From Lactobacillus sp. (GTDB lineage: Bacteria > Bacillota > Bacilli > Lactobacillales > Lactobacillaceae): 64,000 nt of DNA. Of the stretch, positions 36,535 through 47,081 are shown in pieces. The notes below the pieces were generated by a model. The model saw only the letters and a list, made by a program, of their open reading frames with translations. It was not told the DNA's origin and did no database searches. Made by a program: the position numbers and the translations under genes. The stretch is from the NCBI RefSeq assembly GCF_014803895.1, contig NZ_JAAVAU010000004.1, positions 1 to 64,000 of the forward strand. Reading direction: 5' to 3'. Every line of letters starts with the position of its first letter. The first letter of the stretch is position 1.

Positions 36535-37450
36535 AAAAGTATTTTTAGTTGGTGATGGTCGAGTTGGCTCGACATTTGCTAATGACTTATTGCAGAATGT
36601 GAGAATTGATGAATTAGTTATTAGCGATGTGGTTAAGGAAATTTCTGATGGGGATGTACTTGATCTTGAAGATTTAGCTCCTTTTGTTGGTCAATGTAAT
36701 ATTCGGTCAGGTGAGTATATTGATGCAAGGGATGCAGATGTTGTAGTAATTACAGCCGGTGCTGCTAGAAAACCAGGCGAAACTCGTTTAGATTTAGTTG
36801 ATAAAAATGTTAGAATTTTAAAGTCAATTGTTCCGCCTATTGTGAAAGCTGGTTTTAAAGGGATTTTCGTAGTTTCGGCAAATCCGGTAGATATTTTAAC
36901 AACCTTAACTCAACGACTTTCTGGTTTCCCTAAACATAAAGTTATTGGTACAGGAACATCACTAGATACTGCACGTTTAAGAGTAGCTTTATCACATAAA
37001 ACGGGTATTAATGTTGATCAAATTGATGCTTACGTTTTAGGAGAACACGGTGATACTTCGTTTGAAAATTTTGATGAGGCCTTAATTGCAAACAAATTAC
37101 TTAGATTTTACAAGAATTTAAACCAAGAAACTTTAAATGAAATAGAAAGTTCTGTTCGCAAAAAGGGTGCCAAAATTATTGCTAATAAAGGTGCTACTTT
37201 TTATGGTGTAGCGATGTGCTTAACTCAAATTGTAAAAGCGATTTTCGAAAATCAAGCTAGAGTGCTACCATTATCTGCTCCGATGAATGGTGAATATGGT
37301 ATTAAAGATTTATATTTAGGAAATCCATGTGTAATTAATGCAACTGGAATTGCAAATATAATTGAATTGAATCTTTCTCAAAAAGAACAAGAAAAAATGC
37401 AATATTCAGCAAAGAAAATGCAAGAAGTTTTAGATAAAATAGAATTATAG
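36524..37450 (+). CDS. LDH-fold NAD-dependent dehydrogenase with malate-type specificity residue
   Basis: L-lactate/malate dehydrogenase family, 308 residues. The nucleotide-binding start is KVFLVGDGRVGST, the catalytic His is in GEHGDT (about 175) and the catalytic/substrate Arg pair is in ARKPGETRLDLV (82-93). In lactate dehydrogenases the residue at Arg82 is Gln (Q102 in the common numbering); the Q102R change is known to turn LDH into a malate dehydrogenase. The sequence thus predicts oxaloacetate/malate as substrate. GAGGAG lies about 6 nt before ATG 36524, inside the reductase gene. With fumarate reductase and a fumarase elsewhere it would complete oxaloacetate to succinate. Another 2-hydroxyacid cannot be excluded. 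Confidence 0.85.
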   Translation: MSHRKVFLVGDGRVGSTFANDLLQNVRIDELVISDVVKEISDGDVLDLEDLAPFVGQCNIRSGEYIDARDADVVVITAGAARKPGETRLDLVDKNVRILKSIVPPIVKAGFKGIFVVSANPVDILTTLTQRLSGFPKHKVIGTGTSLDTARLRVALSHKTGINVDQIDAYVLGEHGDTSFENFDEALIANKLLRFYKNLNQETLNEIESSVRKKGAKIIANKGATFYGVAMCLTQIVKAIFENQARVLPLSAPMNGEYGIKDLYLGNPCVINATGIANIIELNLSQKEQEKMQYSAKKMQEVLDKIEL

Positions 37451-37463
37451 TTAACATGATTTT

Positions 37464-37499
37464 AGATCTGACCTAATAAAAGGGTTCAGATCTTTTTTT
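37464..37499 (+). terminator. Terminator after the dehydrogenase gene
   Basis: AGATCTGA (37464-37471) pairs with TCAGATCT (37486-37493), with an inner CC/GG pair, then a T run. Confidence 0.85.
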
Positions 37500-37547
37500 C
37501 TATGATAGAATCATAGATGAAATAATATTTTAATTGGAAAGTATAAA

Positions 37548-38924
37548 ATGAATAATAAAAAAGAAGAAATTAATCGAACGTCGAGTTTTCGTAAAAAAAA
37601 TAAGTTATCTCACCATCATCACATGCGAATTAGATGGAAAGAATTTTACACCAGCGATAATATTACACCAGCTAAAGATGCTACTTTAGTTGAAAAATCA
37701 ATTATTGTGGGACATGTGGGAATGATGTTGCTCTCTTGTGGAACAGGAGCATGGCGTGTACGCGCAGCTATGAATACAATTGCAAGAAGTTTAAACCTAA
37801 CTTGTAGTGCTGATATTGGTCTGGTGTCTTTAGAATATACTTGTGTAGATTTGGATGGGAATAGTTATACGCAAGCTCTAAGTTTACCATCAACTGGAGT
37901 TAATACTGCTAAGTTAAATAAAATGGAAGCTTTTGTCCAAGAATTTGATAAAAATAAAGGGAATTGGACAATTGGTCAAATTCATAGCCGGTTGGATGAG
38001 ATCTCTAAGATGAAATCACAATTTAAACCATGGCAAGTTGGTCTAGCTGCAGGATTAGCATGTGGTGGATTTATATTTTTATTAGGTGGAGGTCTTATTG
38101 AGGTTATTTGTGCCTTTTTTGGTGCAACTGTGGGAAATTATACTAGGAGAAAAATGGGTGACCACCATTTAACAATTCTTGCAAATACTGCAGTTAGTGT
38201 TGCAGTTGCGTGTTGTATTTATTTTGTATCATTTTATTTATTACATATATTTATGCATATTAGTCCTCGAAGACTTGATGGTTATATAGGTGCCATGCTA
38301 TTTGTAATTCCAGGTTTTCCATTTATTACTTCTGGTTTAGATATGTCTAAGCTTGATATGAGATCAGGACTTGAGCGAATGGCTTATGCAATTATGATTA
38401 TTTTTGTAGCAACGGCGGTTGGCTGGGTTGTCGCTTTATGTTTAGGATTACATCCACAGGATTTCCAATCTCTAATGTTAGATCCACTAACCTTGACGAT
38501 TTTACGCTTGATAGCAAGTTTTTGTGGTGTATTTGGATTCTCAATTATGTTTAATAGTATTCCTAAGATGGCGGCAATTGCAGGAATAATTGGTGCACTG
38601 GCAAATACTATTCGATTAAGCTTAACTGATTGGACTAATGTTCCTCCAGCAGCAGCAGCTTTTCTTGGCGCATTTATTGCGGGCATGTTAGCTTCAATTG
38701 TTCGACAAAAAATTGGGTATCCAAGAATTGCTATTACAGTCCCATCAATTGTAATTATGGTGCCTGGATTGTATATGTATCGGGCAATGTTTAATTTTGG
38801 CCTAGTTTCATTAAATGCTGGTGCATTATGGACAGTGAAGGCATTAATGATTGTTTTATGTTTACCATTAGGTTTGATTACAGCTAGAATTTTAACTGAT
38901 AAAAAATGGCGTCATGCTGGATAA
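37548..38924 (+). CDS. ThrE-family threonine/serine exporter
   Basis: Integral membrane protein of 458 residues combining the two halves of the ThrE family: an N-terminal soluble/first half (DUF1212-like, about 45-250) and a C-terminal ThrE_2-like half (about 290-455), with about ten membrane segments in all. Residues 1-30 are basic and contain a run of four His. Such proteins export threonine or serine; the substrate in lactobacilli is not established. No ribosome binding site of AGGAGG strength is seen; GGAAAG lies before ATG 37548. It is a single-gene unit between terminators. Confidence 0.88.
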   Translation: MNNKKEEINRTSSFRKKNKLSHHHHMRIRWKEFYTSDNITPAKDATLVEKSIIVGHVGMMLLSCGTGAWRVRAAMNTIARSLNLTCSADIGLVSLEYTCVDLDGNSYTQALSLPSTGVNTAKLNKMEAFVQEFDKNKGNWTIGQIHSRLDEISKMKSQFKPWQVGLAAGLACGGFIFLLGGGLIEVICAFFGATVGNYTRRKMGDHHLTILANTAVSVAVACCIYFVSFYLLHIFMHISPRRLDGYIGAMLFVIPGFPFITSGLDMSKLDMRSGLERMAYAIMIIFVATAVGWVVALCLGLHPQDFQSLMLDPLTLTILRLIASFCGVFGFSIMFNSIPKMAAIAGIIGALANTIRLSLTDWTNVPPAAAAFLGAFIAGMLASIVRQKIGYPRIAITVPSIVIMVPGLYMYRAMFNFGLVSLNAGALWTVKALMIVLCLPLGLITARILTDKKWRHAG

Positions 38925-38958
38925 AAAAGAGTTGAATCAGATGATTCAACTCTTTTTT
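38923..38958. terminator. Bidirectional terminator between thrE-like and ybaK genes
   Basis: AAAAAAGAGTTGAATCA and TGATTCAACTCTTTTTT pair across a very short loop; T runs on both strands between convergent genes. Confidence 0.9.
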
Positions 38959-38966
38959 GGTTCGTA

Positions 38967-39470
38967 TTATTCTTTAAGATCTACAAAAGTTGCCTTAGTA
39001 ATTTCTTGAAGTTGTTGAGGATTTATTTTGACGCTACGACCTACTTCACCACTAGAAACGATAATTTGGTCATGATCAAGCATCCCTTTATCTAAATAAA
39101 TAGGAAAATGATGTTGTTCATAAATCCCAATTGGCGTATTTGCTCCATGTACATATCCAGTAGTAGCTACTAATTTTTTTAATGGTAGGAGCTCACACTT
39201 TTTATTACCAGAGGCTTTAGCTAATTTTTTCATACTTAAATGCTCTGTAACTGGAACTACTCCTACGATCGGACTAATTTTATTTCCTTCACATACTAGA
39301 GTCTTGTAGACCAATTGTTTATCTTCGTCTAAAATGGAAGTATCCATTTGTTTAACATCACCTTGTTGGACAGTGGGAAAGGACATCTGCTCATAGGGAA
39401 TCTTTTTTTGATCTAACATTTTTTCAACTAAAGTTTTTTTGAGTTTTTTCTTTTTATTTTTTTTCGACAT
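38967..39470 (-). CDS. YbaK/EbsC-family Cys-tRNA(Pro) deacylase
   Basis: Trans-editing enzyme that hydrolyses Cys mischarged on tRNA-Pro. The 167-residue protein has a very basic N-terminal tail (KKNKKKKLKK) and the YbaK fold, with VYKTLVCEG near 57-65, VGVVPVTEHLSMKKLAKA near 72-89 and GYVHGANTPIGIY near 107-119. I start at ATG 39470, with GGTGA 7 nt upstream; GTG 39479 is an upstream alternative. Divergent from prmA. Confidence 0.92.
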   Translation of the reverse strand: MSKKNKKKKLKKTLVEKMLDQKKIPYEQMSFPTVQQGDVKQMDTSILDEDKQLVYKTLVCEGNKISPIVGVVPVTEHLSMKKLAKASGNKKCELLPLKKLVATTGYVHGANTPIGIYEQHHFPIYLDKGMLDHDQIIVSSGEVGRSVKINPQQLQEITKATFVDLKE

Positions 39471-39532
39471 ATTTATCACCGTTACCTATCATAACTGGTG
39501 ATAAACAGTGTGTCAAAGGAGCGTTATATTAT

Positions 39533-40477
39533 ATGAAATTATTAGCAATAAAGATTAATTGTGGACACGAAATTGAAGATGGATTAACTTATTTTTTACA
39601 AGATGAGTTGAAGGCACAAGGAATTGAAGTAAGAAAAAAGGATGATTTTATTGCTCAAGGTCAATTGCATGATTCTACATTGGTAGAATTGGATGATATT
39701 CAAAATCTCCCTGAAGATATGGAGTTAACAGCGTATTTTAGTGAAGATATTGACAAAGATAGTCTAATTAAAAAAATTGAAGCTAAGATAGTAGAAATGA
39801 AAAACTATGGCTTAGATACTGGAAAGGTATCCATTAGTACTAAATATATTGCCGATGAAGATTGGAATACTGCCTGGCAAAAGTATTACCATGTGATTGA
39901 TTTTTCACGTCATTTAGCCATTGTACCTGAATGGGAAAATTATCATCCAACTTTTAAGGATCAACAATTGATTATTCTTGATCCAGGCTTAGCTTTTGGA
40001 ACAGGAGGTCATACTACTACACAATTGGTGTTACTTGCATTAGAACGTGCCCTGGTTCGTCCAATGGATGTAATGGATGTGGGAACTGGTTCGGGAATTT
40101 TGGCTATTGCTGCTTCAAAATTAGGGGCTAAGAAAGTTTTAGCGACAGATATTTCTGATGAATCAGTAAGTGCTGCGCAAGAAAATATTAAGTTAAATAA
40201 TATTGATAATATTAAAGTAGTTAAGGCTAATTTATTAAAAGATACAGATCAAAAATTTGATTTGATTTTAGCTAACATTTTGGCAGAAATTTTATTGGAA
40301 TTAATTCCTGATTTAGATAGTCATTTAAATAAAAATGGACAAGCTATTTTTTCAGGAATTGATTATTTGCAATTACCTAAAATTGAAAAGAAGTTAGATG
40401 ATTATGGTTTTGAAATAAAAATGAAGATGAGAGAGAAGCGTTGGGTTGGACTTTTAATTTCTAGAAAAGAAAAGTAA
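39533..40477 (+). CDS. prmA: Ribosomal protein L11 methyltransferase
   Basis: SAM-dependent enzyme that trimethylates ribosomal protein L11. The 314-residue protein has an N-terminal recognition domain (about 1-90), then the methyltransferase fold with LDPGLAFGTGGHTTT (about 148-162) and MDVGTGSGILAIAA (about 180-193), and LANILAEIL near 244-252. AAAGGAG precedes ATG 39533. It leads a likely operon with a small membrane protein, relA and dtd. Confidence 0.95.
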   Translation: MKLLAIKINCGHEIEDGLTYFLQDELKAQGIEVRKKDDFIAQGQLHDSTLVELDDIQNLPEDMELTAYFSEDIDKDSLIKKIEAKIVEMKNYGLDTGKVSISTKYIADEDWNTAWQKYYHVIDFSRHLAIVPEWENYHPTFKDQQLIILDPGLAFGTGGHTTTQLVLLALERALVRPMDVMDVGTGSGILAIAASKLGAKKVLATDISDESVSAAQENIKLNNIDNIKVVKANLLKDTDQKFDLILANILAEILLELIPDLDSHLNKNGQAIFSGIDYLQLPKIEKKLDDYGFEIKMKMREKRWVGLLISRKEK

Positions 40478-40515
40478 AGTGCTAGAATTGTAAATAAGAA
40501 AAAGGAGGGGAGAGT

Positions 40516-40878
40516 ATGAAAGAACCACATAATTTGGCTAATTTTTTAAAAAATATAAATCAGTTAAGTTATATTCCAGTTATAGGTTTAACTTTATTAG
40601 GAATTGCTATATGGGTAATCTGTCTATTACTCCATGTACCGACGGTTGGACGAGTAGGAGCAATTTTTGCCGTATTTAACAGCTTGGTGGCTTATATAAT
40701 CGGTCGTATTTTAGAAAAAAGAAAGTTAAGTCGCTGGTGGTTGTTACTTTTTCCTGTAACATTTGCAATTATTGTAACAATCTATTATGCTCAATATAAT
40801 TATTTATTTTGTGTAATATATTTATGCATGGAATTGTTTGGATTGTGGCATGATAGTTTCTATCGTGAGAAGAATTAA
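40516..40878 (+). CDS. Four-helix membrane protein of unknown function
   Basis: A 120-residue protein with about four membrane segments (roughly 18-38, 44-63, 73-91, 93-110) and a basic loop EKRKLSRWW. AAGGAGGGGAG lies before ATG 40516. It stands between prmA and relA with 38- and 23-nt gaps, so it is probably co-transcribed. No family recognised. Confidence 0.75.
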   Translation: MKEPHNLANFLKNINQLSYIPVIGLTLLGIAIWVICLLLHVPTVGRVGAIFAVFNSLVAYIIGRILEKRKLSRWWLLLFPVTFAIIVTIYYAQYNYLFCVIYLCMELFGLWHDSFYREKN

Positions 40879-40901
40879 TTAAATCAGGTGAGGTGATTTT
40901 G

Positions 40902-43151
40902 ATGTCAAAATATCATGAAATGACACATGAAGAAGTTTACGAAGAATGTAAAAAGTATATGAATAAGGAGCATTTACAATTTGTTGAATCTGCATATCAA
41001 TTTGCCAAAAATGCTCATGAAGGTCAGTATCGAGTTTCTGGACAGCCCTATATTATTCATCCGACTCAAGTAGCTGGTACATTAGCGACTTTAAGATTAG
41101 ATCCTGATACAGTAGCCGCTGGCTATTTGCATGATACAGTAGAAGATACTCCTGTTACTAACGATGATATAAAAGAAAAATTTGGTAAAGATGTGGCCTT
41201 TATTGTAGATGGCGTTACTAAATTAAAAAAAATTCAATATAAGTCAAAAACACATGAGGAATATTTGGCAGATAATCACCGTAAGATGTTAATTGCAATG
41301 GCAAAAGATTTGCGGGTAATTATGGTTAAATTGGCTGATCGTTTGCATAATATGCATACACTTGATCATCTACGTCCTGATAAACAACGACGAATTGCCG
41401 ATGAAACTTTAGATATCTATGCTCCTTTAGCTGATCGTTTGGGTATTGGTACAGTTAAGTGGGAATTAGAAGATATGAGTTTGCATTATCTTAATCCTCA
41501 GCAATACTACCGTATCGTTAATTTAATGCAGTCTAAGCGTAGCGAGAGAGAAAAATATATTGCGGACGCAATCAAGATTCTAAGAGAAAATCTTGATAAC
41601 TTAGGAATTGAATATGAAGTATATGGTCGACCTAAGCATATTTACTCAATTTACAAAAAGATGGTTAATAAGCATAAAGATTTTAGTGAGATTTATGACT
41701 TATTAGCTGTTAGAGTAATTGTAAAATCAGTACGAGATTGTTATGCAGTTCTGGGAGCAGTTCATACGAAGTGGAAACCTATGCCGGGACGTTTTAAAGA
41801 TTATATAGCAGTTCCGAAAGTTAATGGTTACCAATCACTGCATACAACAATTATTGGTCCTGGTGGAAAACCTCTTGAAATTCAAATTAGAACTGAACAA
41901 ATGCACCAAGTTGCTGAATATGGTGTTGCTGCTCACTGGGCTTATAAAGAGGGCGTTAAAGGTGAGGTAGAACAAACAGACGCTAATAAAAAGCTTAATA
42001 TGTTTCAAGAAATTCTTGAACTTCAAGATGAAACCAAAGATTCTCATGAATTTATGAAAAGCGTAAAAACGGATATATTTTCCGATAGAGTTTACGTTTT
42101 TACTCCTAAAGGAGATGTTTATGAACTTCCTAAAGGTTCAGTTCCTTTGGATTTTGCTTATATGGTTCATTCAGAAGTGGGTGCTCATTCTGTTGGTGCA
42201 AGAATTAATGGTAAGATTGTATCTTTGGACTACAAACTAAAGAATGGTGACGTAGTCGAAATGCTAACCCAGACTAGTGCGCGTCCATCACGGGACTGGG
42301 TTCAGATAGTTAAAACATCTCGAGCACGTAATAAAATTAAACGTTTCTTTAAGACGGAAGACCGAGAGGAAAATATTGAAAAGGGTAAAAATCTTATCGA
42401 ACAAGAGTTGCTTGATCGGGATTTTGTTCCAAAAAACTTTTTAGATAAGGAACATATTAATAAAGTAATTTCTCATTTCAATTATCATACTGAAGAAGAG
42501 CTATTTGCAGCAGTAGGATTTGGTGAAGTATCTACGCCTACAGTTGTTAATCGTTTAACTGAAGATATTCGAAGAGCGGCTGAAAATAAAAAACAGCGTC
42601 AGCTTGAAGAAAAAATTATGAGTACTGGTCAACAAAGTGTATCTGAAAATAATACATCAGATGCTCCTGCTGATGTAATGAGGGTTAAGCATAATAATGG
42701 TGTGATGGTTCAAGGTGTATCTGATTTAATGCTTCATTTAGCCAAATGTTGTAATCCAGTGCCAGGCGATCCCATTATTGGATATGTAACTATGGGACGA
42801 GGTGTAACTGTTCACCGAGCTGATTGTCCAAATATCACTAAAGAAGCAGAGGAACAGGGAAGGTTAATTGACGTTGCCTGGGAAAATATTGCTAAAAATA
42901 ATAAAACTGAAAGTTACAATGCTGATATTGAAATTTACGGTTTTAACCGCTCACGTCTTTTAAGTGATGTAATCAATGCCCTTAACTCAAAGACTAAGAA
43001 TATCGTAAATATTTCTGGAAAAGTAGATAGTAATAACATGGGGCATATTTATGCTACAGTTTCTGTGCGGGATGCAGCTCACTTAGATGAAATTTTAAGT
43101 CGCATGAGAGATATTCCAAATGTATATGAAGCAAAGAGGTCGATAAATTAA
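40902..43151 (+). CDS. relA: Bifunctional (p)ppGpp synthetase/hydrolase
   Basis: Stringent-response enzyme that makes and degrades (p)ppGpp. The 749-residue protein has the HD hydrolase domain with HDTVEDT (His77-Asp78 onward), the synthetase domain (about 230-350) with [20 protein letters not shown], a TGS domain (about 390-455, [16 protein letters not shown]), and a C-terminal ACT domain (about 670-749). The RFKD motif in the synthetase is the type found in bifunctional enzymes. I start at ATG 40902 behind AGGTGAGGTGAT; a GTG extension from 40893 overlaps that site. It ends in a 1-nt overlap with dtd. Confidence 0.97.
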   Translation: MSKYHEMTHEEVYEECKKYMNKEHLQFVESAYQFAKNAHEGQYRVSGQPYIIHPTQVAGTLATLRLDPDTVAAGYLHDTVEDTPVTNDDIKEKFGKDVAFIVDGVTKLKKIQYKSKTHEEYLADNHRKMLIAMAKDLRVIMVKLADRLHNMHTLDHLRPDKQRRIADETLDIYAPLADRLGIGTVKWELEDMSLHYLNPQQYYRIVNLMQSKRSEREKYIADAIKILRENLDNLGIEYEVYGRPKHIYSIYKKMVNKHKDFSEIYDLLAVRVIVKSVRDCYAVLGAVHTKWKPMPGRFKDYIAVPKVNGYQSLHTTIIGPGGKPLEIQIRTEQMHQVAEYGVAAHWAYKEGVKGEVEQTDANKKLNMFQEILELQDETKDSHEFMKSVKTDIFSDRVYVFTPKGDVYELPKGSVPLDFAYMVHSEVGAHSVGARINGKIVSLDYKLKNGDVVEMLTQTSARPSRDWVQIVKTSRARNKIKRFFKTEDREENIEKGKNLIEQELLDRDFVPKNFLDKEHINKVISHFNYHTEEELFAAVGFGEVSTPTVVNRLTEDIRRAAENKKQRQLEEKIMSTGQQSVSENNTSDAPADVMRVKHNNGVMVQGVSDLMLHLAKCCNPVPGDPIIGYVTMGRGVTVHRADCPNITKEAEEQGRLIDVAWENIAKNNKTESYNADIEIYGFNRSRLLSDVINALNSKTKNIVNISGKVDSNNMGHIYATVSVRDAAHLDEILSRMRDIPNVYEAKRSIN

Positions 43152-43588
43152 TGCTTGTAGTAATTCAAAGAGTTAATTATGCTCAAGTAGCAATTAATAA
43201 TACAGTTGTTGGAAAAATTAATAAAGGTTTTTTACTGTTAGTTGGATTAAAAGATGGTGATACACCTGATATTGTTAAAAAAGCAGCTGATAAGATTGCA
43301 AAAATGCGTATTTTTGAAGATGAAAGTGGAAAAACTAATCTTTCATTAAAAGATGTTGGTGGAGAGATTTTAAGTGTCAGCCAATTTACATTACTGGCTA
43401 ATACAAAAAAAGGTAATCGTCCAAGTTTTGTTGAAGCAATGCGTCCACCTAAGTCTAAAGATTTATGGCAAGAATTCAATCATGAATTAGAATCTAAGGG
43501 ATTTAACGTTGAAACTGGTGAGTTTGGAGCAGATATGCAAGTAAGTCTTGAAAATAATGGTCCATTCACAATTGTTTTAGATCTTTAA
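43151..43588 (+). CDS. dtd: D-aminoacyl-tRNA deacylase
   Basis: Removes D-amino acids (and Gly from tRNA-Ala) from tRNA. The 145-residue protein has the conserved SQFTLLANT...GNRPSF (about 78-97) and the C-terminal NNGPFTI motif (about 134-140), the two active-site motifs of the family. Its ATG overlaps the relA stop by 1 nt, so translation is coupled. The rel-dtd pairing is common in Bacillota. Confidence 0.96.
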   Translation: MLVVIQRVNYAQVAINNTVVGKINKGFLLLVGLKDGDTPDIVKKAADKIAKMRIFEDESGKTNLSLKDVGGEILSVSQFTLLANTKKGNRPSFVEAMRPPKSKDLWQEFNHELESKGFNVETGEFGADMQVSLENNGPFTIVLDL

Positions 43589-43616
43589 AAAAATTACTAA
43601 AAATTTTATTCAAAGG

Positions 43617-43645
43617 TTGACTTTAGTTACTTAAAAATATAAGCT
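43617..43645 (+). promoter_or_regulatory. Promoter of the hisS-aspS T-box leader
   Basis: TTGACT (43617-43622) followed by a TATAAGCT segment at 43638-43645, so the -10 box is either TATAAG (15-nt spacer) or TAAGCT (17-nt spacer). Confidence 0.5.
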
Positions 43646-43649
43646 AAAA

Positions 43650-43850
43650 AAAGAATTATCGATGACAAAGATTGAAGATTGCACGGTTCATTTCAGAGAC
43701 TGCTTGTTTGGTGAAAGAGCAGATGAACTGCTATCTATGACACCTTTAACAGATAATAGTTCGTGTCGCGAGCGTTAATCGCAGCAGGTAAAAGGTGGTA
43801 CCGTGCTATTTTCAAGCGCCCTTGATTTTTTCAAGGACGCTTTTTATTTT
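43650..43850 (+). promoter_or_regulatory. T-box riboswitch before hisS-aspS, with overlapping Asp and His codons
   Basis: T-box sequence AAAAGGTGGTACCGTG at 43790-43805; terminator AGCGCCCTTGA (43815-43825) paired with TCAAGGACGCT (43831-43841) plus a T run. Stem I carries GGTGAAA and then, in the specifier position, ATGACACC: GAC (43739-43741, Asp) and CAC (43741-43743, His) overlap by one base. The operon encodes exactly these two synthetases. Uncharged tRNA-His, and perhaps tRNA-Asp by a one-register shift, should turn on transcription. Confidence 0.85.
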
Positions 43851-43876
43851 GATTAATATGATTAAAGGATGATTTA

Positions 43877-45163
43877 ATGAGAGTTCAAAGACCAAAAGGA
43901 ACAGTTGACATTCTCCCAGAAGTTTCATATCAATGGGAAAAGGTGGAACAAACTGCTAGAGATTTCTTTTCACGTGCTAATTATCGTGAAATGAGAACAC
44001 CAATGTTTGAAAATTATGAAGTTTTTTCACGTTCAAGTGGTGAAACTTCTGATATTGTTGAAAAAGAAATGTATGATTTTTATGATAAAGGAAATCGTCA
44101 TATTGCATTGCGTCCAGAAGGAACAGCTGGTGTAGTACGGGCCTATGTTGAAAATAAACTTTATGGTCCTGATGTAGTGAAGCCAGTTAATGTTTTCTAT
44201 ATTGATCCCACTTTTCGATATGAACGTCCTCAAGCAGGTCGTCAGCGTGAATTTCACCAAATTGGGATTGAAAGCTTCGGCTCAAGTAGTCCTTTAGCTG
44301 ATGTAGAAACTATCATGATGGGTCATGATTTATTAGCTGAATTGGGTGTTAAAAACTATGAATTACATATTAATTCCTTAGGTAATGCTCAAGTAAGACA
44401 GGACTATCACGATGCTTTAGTAAATTATTTTACTCCGCTTAAAGATCAACTTTCAGAAGATTCTCAACGAAGATTAGAAAAAAATCCTTTAAGAATTTTG
44501 GATTCTAAAGCACCGGAAGATCAAGAATTTTTACCGGATGCACCTAAGATTGTTAATTATTTAGATGAAGAGTCTAAAGCGAACTTTGATACCATTATTA
44601 ATACTCTTACTCAGCTAGGTATTGATTATGTCTTAGATGACGACTTAGTACGTGGATTAGATTACTACACTGGCATCATTTTTGAATTTATGGTTGATGA
44701 TAAAAGTTTATGGGAATCTCCAACTACTATTCTTGGTGGTGGGAGATATGATCATTTAGTTGAAGAATTTGATGGTCCTGAAACTCCAGCTGTTGGTTTT
44801 GGTATTGGTGAAGAAAGATTGATGCTTGTATTACAAAAACAAAATCCAGATTTCTTCATTAATCCAGGAATTGATTTCTTTGTTGCTAATATTGGTGCTG
44901 GAACTGATATAAAGGCAGTAGAAATTGTTCGTTCCCTTCGTAATCAAGGGTTTAAGGCACAATATGATGTTGATCAAAAGAAATTAAAGGCTCAATTTAA
45001 GAAAGCTAACCGAGTTAATGCTAAGTATGTAATTACTTTAGGCAGTAAAGAATTAGAAAACGGTATTTTAAATATTAAACGTTTATCTGACGGTGAAACA
45101 ATAGATTTAAGTTTAGAAGACTTAAATGATATGAATTCTGTAATGAAAAAAATCGAGGAATAA
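43877..45163 (+). CDS. hisS: Histidyl-tRNA synthetase
   Basis: Class II synthetase that charges tRNA-His. The 428-residue protein has motif 1 region PMFENYEVF, motif 2 with [11 protein letters not shown] (about 78-88) and [20 protein letters not shown] (about 114-133), the HisA-type motif [13 protein letters not shown] (about 258-270), motif 3 GGGRYDHL, and an anticodon-binding domain (about 325-428). AAAGGATG precedes ATG 43877. First gene of the T-box-controlled pair with aspS. Confidence 0.97.
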   Translation: MRVQRPKGTVDILPEVSYQWEKVEQTARDFFSRANYREMRTPMFENYEVFSRSSGETSDIVEKEMYDFYDKGNRHIALRPEGTAGVVRAYVENKLYGPDVVKPVNVFYIDPTFRYERPQAGRQREFHQIGIESFGSSSPLADVETIMMGHDLLAELGVKNYELHINSLGNAQVRQDYHDALVNYFTPLKDQLSEDSQRRLEKNPLRILDSKAPEDQEFLPDAPKIVNYLDEESKANFDTIINTLTQLGIDYVLDDDLVRGLDYYTGIIFEFMVDDKSLWESPTTILGGGRYDHLVEEFDGPETPAVGFGIGEERLMLVLQKQNPDFFINPGIDFFVANIGAGTDIKAVEIVRSLRNQGFKAQYDVDQKKLKAQFKKANRVNAKYVITLGSKELENGILNIKRLSDGETIDLSLEDLNDMNSVMKKIEE

Positions 45164-45165
45164 AA

Positions 45166-47022
45166 ATGGAACATATGGATAAAAGAACTGATTACTGTGG
45201 TAATATTACTGCTAAATATCTTGATCAAGAAGTAACATTATATGGTTGGGTACAACGTGTACGTAACTTGGGTAATTTAGTATTTATTGATTTACGTGAT
45301 CGTGAAGGTGTTGTTCAAGTTGTTGTTAACAAAGATTCTGGTAAGGAATTAATGGACATTGCCGATTCTCTTGGTAACGAATATGTTATCGAAGTAAAGG
45401 GTCAAGTTGTTAAACGTTCAAGCGTAAACCCTAAGATGAAGACTGGTGAAATTGAAGTAGATGCCAAGGAAATTGACATTTTAAACAAATCACAAGTTCC
45501 ACCATTTGAAATTAAAGATGACATTAAAGCTGCTGAACAAACTCGTTTAAAGTACCGCTACTTAGATTTACGTCGTCCAGCACTTCAACAAAATCTTATC
45601 TTACGTTCTAAGATTATGAAGGCAATTCATGAATACTTTGATGAAAATGGCTTTATCGATATTGAAACTCCAATTTTAGGTAAATCATCTCCAGAAGGAG
45701 CACGGGATTATTTAGTACCTTCAAGAATTTACCCAGGTAGCTTTTATGCATTGCCACAATCCCCACAATTGTTTAAACAATTATTGATGGGTGCTGGTTT
45801 TGATAAATACTACCAAATCTCACGTTGCTTCCGTGACGAAGACTTACGTGGTGACCGCCAGCCAGAATTCACTCAAATTGATATGGAAACTTCTTTCTTG
45901 GATGAAAAGGGCGTGCAAGATTATACCGAAGGTCTTTTAAAGAAGATTATGAAAGATGTTAAGGGCATTGATTTAAAGACCCCTATCAAACGTATTACTT
46001 GGGATGAAGCAATGAACAAGTATGGTTCTGATAAGCCTGATACTCGTTATGAAATGTACTTACATGATTTGAGCCCAATCTTCAAAGATAGCGACTTTAA
46101 GGTATTCTCTGGTGCAATTGCTGATGGCGGTGTTGTTAAGGGGATTGCTGTTAAGAATGGTGCTAAGCAGTACTCACGTAAACATATTGAACAAAAACAA
46201 GACTACATCAAGCGTTATCATGCAAAAGGTTTAGCTTGGGTTAAGTATGAAGATGGCGAATTTTCAGGCCCAGTTGCTAAATTCTTAACTGATGAAAATA
46301 AAGAAGCTTTGAAGAAAGAATTCAACCTTGAAGGCGGCGAATTAGTAGTTATTGTAGCTGACAAATGGAAGGTTGTGACTGATTCACTTGATCACCTACG
46401 TCGTGAATTCGCTAAGGAAACTGGCATTATTCCAGAAGGTGTTTATGATTTTGCCTGGGTTGTTGATTGGCCATTATTTGAATATGATGAAGGCTTAGGT
46501 CGTTGGATCGCTGCTCACCATCCATTTACTATGCCAGATGATGAAGGTATTAAGTTGCTCGATAGTGATCCTCATAAAGCTCATGCACGTTCATACGATA
46601 TTGTTATGAATGGGGATGAAATGGGTGGTGGATCAATCCGTATCCATAAACGCTCAATTCAAGAAAAAATGCTTAAAGCTCTTGGCTTTACAAAGAAACG
46701 TGCTTATGAACAGTTTGGTTACTTACTCGATGCTTTAGATATGGGATTCCCACCACATGCAGGTCTTGCTATTGGGCTTGATCGCTTAGTAATGATGCTT
46801 GCAGATAAAGATAATATCCGTGATGTAATTGCTTTCCCTAAGAATGCAAGTGCTTCTGAACCAATGATGCATGCTCCGGCTCCAGTTGCTGAACAACAAT
46901 TAACTGATCTTGGTATTGAAATTGAAGATCAATATCTTGATAGTGTAAAAGAAACTGAAGATCGTCTTGAAAAGGAAGCTGCTGAAGATGCTGCTAAGAA
47001 TTCGACTTGGGATGAAGACTAA
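45166..47022 (+). CDS. aspS: Aspartyl-tRNA synthetase
   Basis: Class IIb synthetase, 618 residues: N-terminal OB anticodon-binding domain (about 1-110), catalytic core with motif 2 [20 protein letters not shown] (about 223-242), the bacterial GAD insertion (about 290-420), and motif 3 [14 protein letters not shown] (about 537-550). GAGGAA inside the end of hisS precedes ATG 45166; ATG 45175 is an alternative. It is 2 nt after hisS. As a bacterial type enzyme it may be discriminating or not depending on Gln-tRNA transamidation, which is not decided here. Confidence 0.97.
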   Translation: MEHMDKRTDYCGNITAKYLDQEVTLYGWVQRVRNLGNLVFIDLRDREGVVQVVVNKDSGKELMDIADSLGNEYVIEVKGQVVKRSSVNPKMKTGEIEVDAKEIDILNKSQVPPFEIKDDIKAAEQTRLKYRYLDLRRPALQQNLILRSKIMKAIHEYFDENGFIDIETPILGKSSPEGARDYLVPSRIYPGSFYALPQSPQLFKQLLMGAGFDKYYQISRCFRDEDLRGDRQPEFTQIDMETSFLDEKGVQDYTEGLLKKIMKDVKGIDLKTPIKRITWDEAMNKYGSDKPDTRYEMYLHDLSPIFKDSDFKVFSGAIADGGVVKGIAVKNGAKQYSRKHIEQKQDYIKRYHAKGLAWVKYEDGEFSGPVAKFLTDENKEALKKEFNLEGGELVVIVADKWKVVTDSLDHLRREFAKETGIIPEGVYDFAWVVDWPLFEYDEGLGRWIAAHHPFTMPDDEGIKLLDSDPHKAHARSYDIVMNGDEMGGGSIRIHKRSIQEKMLKALGFTKKRAYEQFGYLLDALDMGFPPHAGLAIGLDRLVMMLADKDNIRDVIAFPKNASASEPMMHAPAPVAEQQLTDLGIEIEDQYLDSVKETEDRLEKEAAEDAAKNSTWDED

Positions 47023-47040
47023 AAGTTAATTAAGTAAAGA

Positions 47041-47074
47041 AAAATGCTACCAATTAAGTTGGTAGCATTTTTTG
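47041..47074. terminator. Bidirectional terminator after aspS
   Basis: AAAATGCTACCAA (47041-47053) pairs with TTGGTAGCATTTT (47059-47071); T runs on both strands between convergent genes. Confidence 0.9.
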
Positions 47075-47081
47075 TATGTAA

